This document shows, piece after piece, positions 14,325 to 18,950 of a stretch of 18,950 nt of DNA. Source of the stretch: an uncultured Campylobacter sp. (GTDB taxonomy: Bacteria > Actinomycetota > Actinomycetes > Mycobacteriales > Mycobacteriaceae); contig CALTYW010000030.1 in NCBI GenBank assembly GCA_943913625.1, positions 1 to 18,950 on the forward strand. The letters run 5' to 3'. The position numbers were made by a program, and so were the translations under genes. Below the pieces are notes generated by a model. It was not told where the DNA came from and searched no databases. It saw nothing but the letters and a program-made list of their open reading frames with translations. Each line of letters opens with the position of its first letter. The stretch's first letter is position 1.

Positions 14325-15698
14325 ATGAGCAACCAGTACCGCGTGCAAAACCCAATGACCAACGAGGTCGTCGAGACCTTCGAGTTCGCGACCGACCAGG
14401 AGATTCAGGACATCCTGAACCGTTCCGAAGAGGCCTTCAAGACGTGGCGCAAGACCACCTACGAAGAGCGTGCCGAAATCGTTGGCAAGGCAGCCCAGCT
14501 GCTGAAGGAGCGCGCGAACGACCTAGCAAAGATCGCCGCCGAGGAGATGGGCAAGCCCATCCCGGAGGGCGAGTGGGAGATGAACTTCTCCGGCGACATC
14601 CTGCAGTTCTACGCAGACAACGCCGCCGAGCACTCCGCCGACAAGAAGGTCGACGTCGCGGGCGGTAAGGCCGTCGTGCGCCGCCTGCCGCTGGGCACGC
14701 TGCTCGGCATCATGCCGTGGAACTACCCGATCTACCAGATCGCGCGTTTCGCCGGCCCGAACCTGATGAACGGCAACTGCATCATCCTCAAGCACGCCGA
14801 GATCACCCCGAAGTCCGCGGCCGCCTTCGAGCAGGTGCTCAAGGACGCCGGCCTGCCGGACGGTGTGTACATCAACGTCTACGCCACCCACGAGCAGATC
14901 GAGACCATCATCGCGGACCCGCGCGTCCAGGGTGTCTCGCTCACCGGCTCCGAGCGCGCCGGCGCCAAGGTCGCCGAGACCGCGGGCAAGAACCTGAAGA
15001 AGGTCGTGCTCGAGCTCGGCGGCACCGACCCGTACGTCATCCTCGACGCCGCCGATGTGAAGGCCGCCGCCCAGGAGGCGTGGGACAAGCGCGTGCACAA
15101 CGCCGGCCAGGCCTGCACCTCCAACAAGCGCATCATCGTCATGGAGGACATCTACGACCAGTTCGTGGACGAGATGGTCGCAATCGCCGAGGGCTACACG
15201 AAGGGTGACCCGTCCAACCCGGGCGAGAACGAGTACTTCCCGATGTCCTCGCGCCGCGCGGCCGAGATCCTGGACGACCAGGTCAAGCGCGCCGTCGCCC
15301 AGGGCGCAAACCTGCGCACTGGCGGCGAGATGGACGAGAACTCCGCCTACTACTCCCCGGCGGTGCTGACCGATCTGCCGGTCGGCTCCGACGTCTACTA
15401 CGAGGAGTTCTTCGGCCCGGTCGCGGAGATCTACAAGGTAGCTTCCGAGGAAGAGGCCGTGGAGCTGGCCAACAACTCCTACCAGGGCCTCGGCGGCGCG
15501 GTCTTCTCCGACGACACCGAGCGCGCCATCAAGGTTGCGGACCAGATCGACACCGGCATGATCCACGTCAACCTCGGCCAGTACTTCTCCGCGATCCTGC
15601 CGTTCGGTGGCGTGAAGCGCTCCGGCTTCGGCCGCGAGCTCTCCGTGTTCGCGCTCGACGAGTTTGTGAACAAACAGTACCGCTACATCAACGACTAG
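14325..15698 (+). CDS. NAD(P)-dependent aldehyde dehydrogenase, succinate-semialdehyde dehydrogenase-like
   Basis: A 457-residue aldehyde dehydrogenase, complete and near the usual length of the GabD/YneI-like branch. The nucleophile is Cys264 in AGQACTSNKR and the general base is Glu230 in LELGGTDPYVI. Cofactor-binding sequence includes GIMPWNYPIYQ and SLTGSERAG. It oxidises an aldehyde to the acid with NAD(P)+. Semialdehyde use is suggested by overall resemblance only. The ATG follows GGAAAGGAAC. Its place directly after two DUF2236 oxygenase genes suggests it oxidises an aldehyde they release, since Lcp-type cleavage yields aldehydes. A terminator follows 12 bases after the stop, so it ends the operon. 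An independent role in succinate semialdehyde metabolism is the alternative. Confidence 0.88.
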   Translation: MSNQYRVQNPMTNEVVETFEFATDQEIQDILNRSEEAFKTWRKTTYEERAEIVGKAAQLLKERANDLAKIAAEEMGKPIPEGEWEMNFSGDILQFYADNAAEHSADKKVDVAGGKAVVRRLPLGTLLGIMPWNYPIYQIARFAGPNLMNGNCIILKHAEITPKSAAAFEQVLKDAGLPDGVYINVYATHEQIETIIADPRVQGVSLTGSERAGAKVAETAGKNLKKVVLELGGTDPYVILDAADVKAAAQEAWDKRVHNAGQACTSNKRIIVMEDIYDQFVDEMVAIAEGYTKGDPSNPGENEYFPMSSRRAAEILDDQVKRAVAQGANLRTGGEMDENSAYYSPAVLTDLPVGSDVYYEEFFGPVAEIYKVASEEEAVELANNSYQGLGGAVFSDDTERAIKVADQIDTGMIHVNLGQYFSAILPFGGVKRSGFGRELSVFALDEFVNKQYRYIND

Positions 15699-15710
15699 TC
15701 ATCGGCGCTT

Positions 15711-15760
15711 CGCCCCGGCACCTCGCTGCGATCAGCGGGCGGCCGGGGCGTTTCGCGTTT
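15711..15760 (+). terminator. Intrinsic terminator after the aldehyde dehydrogenase gene
   Basis: CGCCCCGG (15711-15718) pairs perfectly with CCGGGGCG (15743-15750). An inner hairpin CGCTG-CGAT-CAGCG fills the loop. The stem is followed by TTTCGCGTTT, an imperfect T tract. Confidence 0.7.
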
Positions 15761-15801
15761 CCTGGGCGGGCGATGGCTTCTATTGTCCCGCGTCCGGCAG
15801 G

Positions 15802-15807
15802 TAATGT
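15802..15807 (+). promoter_or_regulatory. Putative -10 element of a leaderless ftsE transcript
   Basis: TAATGT fits TAnnnT and ends 7 bases before the GTG at 15815, so transcription would begin at the start codon. No convincing -35 hexamer lies at 16-18 bases upstream. Confidence 0.4.
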
Positions 15808-15814
15808 GTGGCTG

Positions 15815-16507
15815 GTGATTCGATTCGACCATGTGACCAAGGCGTACCCGACGTCGTCGCGCCCCGCGCTGAACGACGTCACGCTGGAGATCCCCGACGG
15901 GGAGTTCGTCTTCCTCATCGGCGCATCCGGATCGGGCAAGTCCACCTTCCTGGAGCTGCTGATCCGCGACGAGAACGTCACCTCCGGCGACATTTTCTTC
16001 AACGACTTCCACGTCAACGCCCTCGGCGGCAAAGAGATCAACTCGCTGCGCCAGTCCATCGGCTACGTGTTCCAGGATTTCCGCCTGCTGCCGAACCTGA
16101 ACGTCTACGACAACGTGGCGTTCGCGCTCGAGGTGACGGGGAAGTCGAAGCAGCGCATTGCCAAGCAGGTGCCGGAAGCCCTAGAGCTGGTGGGCCTCGC
16201 GTCGAAGGCGAAGCGCATGCCGCGCGAGCTTTCTGGTGGTGAGCAGCAGAGGGTCGCGGTGGCTCGGGCTTTCGTCGATAAGCCTCCGCTCATGCTTGCC
16301 GACGAGCCGACAGGCAACCTCGATCCCGGCACCGCCGGCGAGATCATGGCCCTGCTCGCGCGGATTAACCGCATGGGCACGACGGTGATCATGTCCACGC
16401 ACAACGCGCGCGCAGTCGACGACATGCGCAAGCGCGTGATCGAGCTGCAGCTCGGCGAGGTCGTGCGAGACGAACAAAACGGCATCTACGGAGACGTGAG
16501 GAGGTAA
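15815..16507 (+). CDS. ftsE: Cell division ATP-binding protein FtsE
   Basis: A 230-residue ABC ATPase. Walker A is GASGSGKST at residues 36-44, the signature LSGGEQQR at 139-146, Walker B LMLADEP at 159-165 with NLD after it, and the switch histidine is His196. FtsE works with FtsX at the division site; in actinobacteria the pair activates peptidoglycan hydrolases of the RipC type. The frame is open to an ATG at 15773, but GTG at 15815 matches the family N terminus (VIRFDHVTKAY) and gives the usual 229-230 residues. A TAnnnT box just upstream suggests a leaderless message. ftsX follows after 5 bases. Confidence 0.95.
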   Translation: MIRFDHVTKAYPTSSRPALNDVTLEIPDGEFVFLIGASGSGKSTFLELLIRDENVTSGDIFFNDFHVNALGGKEINSLRQSIGYVFQDFRLLPNLNVYDNVAFALEVTGKSKQRIAKQVPEALELVGLASKAKRMPRELSGGEQQRVAVARAFVDKPPLMLADEPTGNLDPGTAGEIMALLARINRMGTTVIMSTHNARAVDDMRKRVIELQLGEVVRDEQNGIYGDVRR

Positions 16508-16512
16508 AACGC

Positions 16513-17415
16513 GTGAACTGGAACTTCATCTTCCGCGAGGGGTTCAAAGGCCTCGGGCGCAACGTCACGATGACGATCGCGCTGGTGATCACCACCGCGC
16601 TCTCGCTCATTCTCGTCGGCGCCGGCATCTTGATCTCGCAGGCGACATCCGCCACGAAGGACCTCTACTTAGACCGCGTCGAGGTGATGGTGGAGCTGGA
16701 CGAGGGCATCTCGGCGAACGACCAAGACTGCTCCTCCGACGCGTGTAAGGAGGTGCGCGACACACTGCAGGCGGACGACCGCGTGGAGCAGGTCACATTC
16801 CGCTCGCGGCAGCAGTCCTACGACCGCTTCGTGGAACTTTTCCAGGATTCCGAGCCGGAGCTGGTGCGCGAAACCACCCCGGAGGCCCTGCCGGCCGCGC
16901 TGCACGTGCGCCTGAAGGACCCGACCGACACCGCGCCGCTGGACGCGATCCGCGACATGCCGCAGGTCGCCGTGGTCACGGACCAGGCCGACACGGTGAG
17001 CTCCGCAGCAGGCACCTTGAACACGTTCCGCAACGTCACCTTCTTGGTGGCGGGCGCGCAGGCGCTGGCGGCCGTGTTCCTGATCGCGAACATGGTGCAG
17101 CTGGCGGCGTTCAACCGCCGTGAGCAGATCGGCATCATGCGCATGGTGGGCGCCTCGCGCTGGTACACCCAGGCGCCGTTCGTGCTCGAGGCCGTGATCG
17201 CAGTGGCCATCGGCGCGGTGCTGGCCACCTTTGGCCTGTGGGCCGTGAAGAGCTTCCTCGCCGACCCGCTGTTGGGCGACCTCTACGCCTCACAGCTCAT
17301 CGCGCGCGTGCCGGATTCCGCGGTGTGGGCAGTCATGCCGCTTGTTGGTGTGGTGGCGATGCTGCTCGGCGGTGCCGCTGCCCAGGTCGCGCTCCGTTCC
17401 TACGTGAGGAAGTAG
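16513..17415 (+). CDS. ftsX: Cell division membrane protein FtsX
   Basis: A 300-residue FtsX. Membrane helices are apparent at about residues 20-43, 175-198, 218-243 and 268-292. A large extracytoplasmic domain lies between helices 1 and 2 (about 44-170) and contains Cys73 and Cys78, which could form a disulfide outside the membrane. The C-terminal half carries the FtsX/MacB-type permease segment with REQIGIMRMVGASRWY. It transmits FtsE ATPase activity to a cell-wall hydrolase outside. The GTG start follows AGGAGG, which overlaps the end of ftsE. smpB begins 10 bases after its stop. Confidence 0.95.
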   Translation: MNWNFIFREGFKGLGRNVTMTIALVITTALSLILVGAGILISQATSATKDLYLDRVEVMVELDEGISANDQDCSSDACKEVRDTLQADDRVEQVTFRSRQQSYDRFVELFQDSEPELVRETTPEALPAALHVRLKDPTDTAPLDAIRDMPQVAVVTDQADTVSSAAGTLNTFRNVTFLVAGAQALAAVFLIANMVQLAAFNRREQIGIMRMVGASRWYTQAPFVLEAVIAVAIGAVLATFGLWAVKSFLADPLLGDLYASQLIARVPDSAVWAVMPLVGVVAMLLGGAAAQVALRSYVRK

Positions 17416-17425
17416 GGGAGAGGCA

Positions 17426-17914
17426 ATGGCGAAAAAGAAGAAGCAGCCGGGCAGTAACGTCCTGGCGACCAACCGCAAGGCCCGGCACGACTACACGATT
17501 GTGGACTCCTACGAGTGCGGCATTGTGCTGGTAGGCACCGAGATCAAGGCGCTGCGCGAAGGCAAGGTGTCACTGGTGGAGGCCTTCGCCACCATCGACA
17601 ACGGCGAGGTCTGGATCCGCAACATGCACATCCCGGAGTACTCCAAGGGGCATTGGACCAACCACCCGCCGCGCCGCACGCGCAAGCTGCTCATGCACCG
17701 CCGCGAGATTGACTCGCTGCAAGGCAAGCTTCGCGACGGCAACCGCACCCTCATCCCGCTATCCATCTACTTGAAGGACGGCCGCGCGAAGGTTGAGCTC
17801 GGCCTTGCACAGGGTAAGCAGGATTACGACAAGCGCCAGGCCATCAAACGCCGCACCGAGGACCGCGAAATCGCCCGCGACCTGGGCCGCAAGTTCAAAG
17901 GCATCAAGGCCTAA
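17426..17914 (+). CDS. smpB: SsrA-binding protein SmpB
   Basis: A 162-residue SmpB, normal length. The OB-fold core shows SYECGIVLVGTEIKALREGK and VWIRNMHIPEYSKG, and the basic tail GKQDYDKRQAIKRRTEDREI corresponds to the segment that enters the decoding site. It binds tmRNA and delivers it to stalled ribosomes. The ATG follows GGGGAGAGG. It is the third gene of the ftsE-ftsX-smpB set, and its RNA partner ssrA lies about 0.9 kb downstream, a common arrangement. Confidence 0.97.
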   Translation: MAKKKKQPGSNVLATNRKARHDYTIVDSYECGIVLVGTEIKALREGKVSLVEAFATIDNGEVWIRNMHIPEYSKGHWTNHPPRRTRKLLMHRREIDSLQGKLRDGNRTLIPLSIYLKDGRAKVELGLAQGKQDYDKRQAIKRRTEDREIARDLGRKFKGIKA

Positions 17915-17941
17915 CCGGCTCGTTCTGTACGGTGGGTGCCT

Positions 17942-18589
17942 ATGAAGAAGGCACTGATTACCGGGGCGTCGCGCGGCATCGGTCGCGCGATCGCCGAAGA
18001 ACTTGGCAAAGACCACCACATCTATGCGGGGGCATCGAAGGATGCTTCGGGGATCGTCGAAAAGCTGCCGAGCGCTGAGCCGTTCGAGGTGGACCTGACC
18101 GATACCGAGGCGCTGGCTACGGCCGCCCGCGAGATCGAGGAGCTCGACGTGCTCGTGCTCGCCGCCGGTGTCCTGGAGCGCGGCCCCTTCGAGGAACTCA
18201 CGGACGAGCAGTGGCGCGCATCGCTCGAGGTCAACGTCATGGCGCCCGTGACGCTGACGCGGGAGCTTTTGCCTGCTTTACGACGATCCCGGGGCCTCAT
18301 CATCACCATCAACTCCGGCGCCGGCTTCCACGGCGTGGAAGAGAACACGGCCTACTGCGCGTCCAAGTTCGCGCTGCGCGGCTTCACCGAGTCCCTGCAG
18401 CTCGAGGAGGCGGGCAAAGTGCGCGTGACCTCCCTGCACCCGGGTCGAACGGACACCGACATGCTCTCCGGTGACGATGGCAGGCCCAAAATGGCGGCCG
18501 AGGAAGTGGCGAAAGCCGCGCGCCTAGCCGTGGATGTCGGCCCGGACGCGGTGGTGGAGTTCCTGCGGGTGCGGCCGAGCGGGATGTAG
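17942..18589 (+). CDS. Short-chain dehydrogenase/reductase
   Basis: A 215-residue classical SDR with a Rossmann fold. The cofactor motif TGASRGIG is at residues 7-14. The catalytic tetrad is Asn98, Ser125, Tyr138 and Lys142 (YCASK). The substrate is unknown. It is shorter than typical SDRs (about 250), with a short C-terminal lobe, though all catalytic residues are present. Two starts are possible: GTG at 17936 and ATG at 17942. I prefer the ATG because it opens directly into the first strand (MKKALITGAS), and because TACGGT at 17928-17933 could be a -10 element for a leaderless message. It lies 27 bases after smpB and before ssrA, but no functional link to trans-translation is implied. Confidence 0.88.
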   Translation: MKKALITGASRGIGRAIAEELGKDHHIYAGASKDASGIVEKLPSAEPFEVDLTDTEALATAAREIEELDVLVLAAGVLERGPFEELTDEQWRASLEVNVMAPVTLTRELLPALRRSRGLIITINSGAGFHGVEENTAYCASKFALRGFTESLQLEEAGKVRVTSLHPGRTDTDMLSGDDGRPKMAAEEVAKAARLAVDVGPDAVVEFLRVRPSGM

Positions 18590-18630
18590 GCGGTGTGGGT
18601 GTCAGGCGCCGCTGCCAGGCGCGGCTGCGG

Positions 18631-18750
18631 CAAACAAGACCTCAAGCTTCTGGGTTCATTAAAACCCCAGATCACGCGTTTCGCTGAGGTCTTGTTTGGC
18701 CTTGAGGTCTTGTTTGCTTCACGCGTGGGTGCCTAAATAAGACCTCAAGG
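18631..18750. repeat. Array of four palindromically arranged repeats
   Basis: The 16-base unit CAAACAAGACCTCAAG occurs at 18631-18646. Its exact reverse complement is at 18701-18716, and a 14-base reverse copy at 18685-18698. A further direct copy with one change, AAATAAGACCTCAAGG, is at 18735-18750. The outer pair 18700-18715 and 18735-18750 can form a 16-base stem with one mismatch and a 19-base loop. CACGCGT appears twice within the array (near 18673 and 18720). A small hairpin from CTGGG and CCCAG lies at about 18650-18670. The array fills the gap between the SDR gene and the ssrA promoter. It may end upstream transcription, though there is no classical T run. Confidence 0.75.
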
Positions 18751-18766
18751 AATACGGGGGAGGCCC

Positions 18767-18795
18767 TTGCGGTTGTAAGGCGTGTGGGATAGAGT
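18767..18795 (+). promoter_or_regulatory. Promoter of ssrA
   Basis: TTGCGG (18767-18772), a 17-base spacer and TAGAGT (18790-18795) give a good sigma-70-like promoter. Transcription would begin near 18802, leaving a 5' leader of about 23 bases to be removed before mature tmRNA at about 18825. The leader contains a perfect hairpin CTACGG-TTC-CCGTAG (18804-18818). Confidence 0.65.
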
Positions 18796-18824
18796 TCCTA
18801 CTTCTACGGTTCCCGTAGTTGCAA

Positions 18825-18950
18825 GGGGTCGACTTGGTTTCGACTTCATCGACTAAGCCAGGGGAAGCGTGTCGGTGCAGGCAGGAGACCACCGTGAGCG
18901 TCGCTGTAACTAATAAACGCAGAGAAGAACTCTCAGCGTGACTACGCCCT
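18825..18950 (+). ncRNA. ssrA: tmRNA (partial, 3' end outside the window)
   Basis: The 5' end GGGGTCGACTTGGTTTCGAC is the usual tmRNA tRNA-like acceptor and D-loop region, followed by the conserved CCAGGGGAAGCGTG stretch. The resume codon is GCA at 18919-18921. The tag then reads A-E-K-N-S-Q-R-D-Y-A-L before the window ends, and would be expected to finish with two alanines as in other actinobacteria. It acts with SmpB to rescue stalled ribosomes and mark the products for proteolysis. The tag stop codon, later pseudoknots and the 3' acceptor half lie beyond position 18950. Confidence 0.95.

Noticed and set aside
15773..15814. Longer ftsE from an ATG at 15773 or a GTG at 15806
   Set aside because: The family N terminus begins at VIRFDHVTK, and starting at 15815 gives the normal FtsE length.

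Overview
The window reads as a chromosomal segment of a high-GC actinobacterium, most likely a Corynebacterium. The grounds are the high GC content, the ftsE-ftsX-smpB-ssrA block at the right end with a tmRNA tag beginning AEKNSQRDYAL, an IclR-type pca regulator beside pcaIJ and pcaF, and several genes that look leaderless. Genus level is an inference from gene content; no search was run.

Layout. Positions 1-326 hold no convincing gene beyond a possible C-terminal fragment at the edge. Positions 327-5390 are a beta-ketoadipate block. pcaR and pcaF run leftward and pcaI and pcaJ run rightward from a shared control region with two GTTC-N7-GAAC-like boxes. A leftward MHS-family transporter gene follows, with a perfect copy of the same kind of box (GTTCGC-ATA-GCGAAC) upstream. 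No ring-cleavage gene is visible, so this block as seen could import beta-ketoadipate or a similar dicarboxylate and convert it to succinyl-CoA and acetyl-CoA. Positions 5752-10175 are a tight rightward operon: a carboxyltransferase of the 5S/oxaloacetate-decarboxylase-alpha type, a biotin carrier protein, a biotin carboxylase, then a YdcZ-type membrane protein. The first three together look like a pyruvate carboxylase split into three polypeptides.

Positions 10172-15698 are the most unusual part. A leftward FMN/[2Fe-2S] reductase diverges from a rightward set of two different DUF2236 (rubber-oxygenase/MpaB-like) proteins and an aldehyde dehydrogenase. Both DUF2236 proteins keep an Arg-x3-Thr-x29-His pattern that matches the spacing of the haem-site residues I recall for latex clearing protein Lcp of Streptomyces K30, but lack its distal lysine. 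The divergent promoters appear to overlap at their -10 elements. I propose a cytosolic oxygenase system in which the DUF2236 pair oxidises or cleaves a lipid or prenyl substrate, the reductase supplies electrons, and the dehydrogenase oxidises the aldehyde product. The substrate is unknown.

Positions 15699-18950 are housekeeping: a terminator, ftsE and ftsX (cell-division ABC complex), smpB (trans-translation), an SDR oxidoreductase, an intergenic array of palindromic repeats, and the 5' part of ssrA with a good sigma-70-like promoter. The prfB gene often found upstream of ftsE is not there; the aldehyde dehydrogenase occupies that place.
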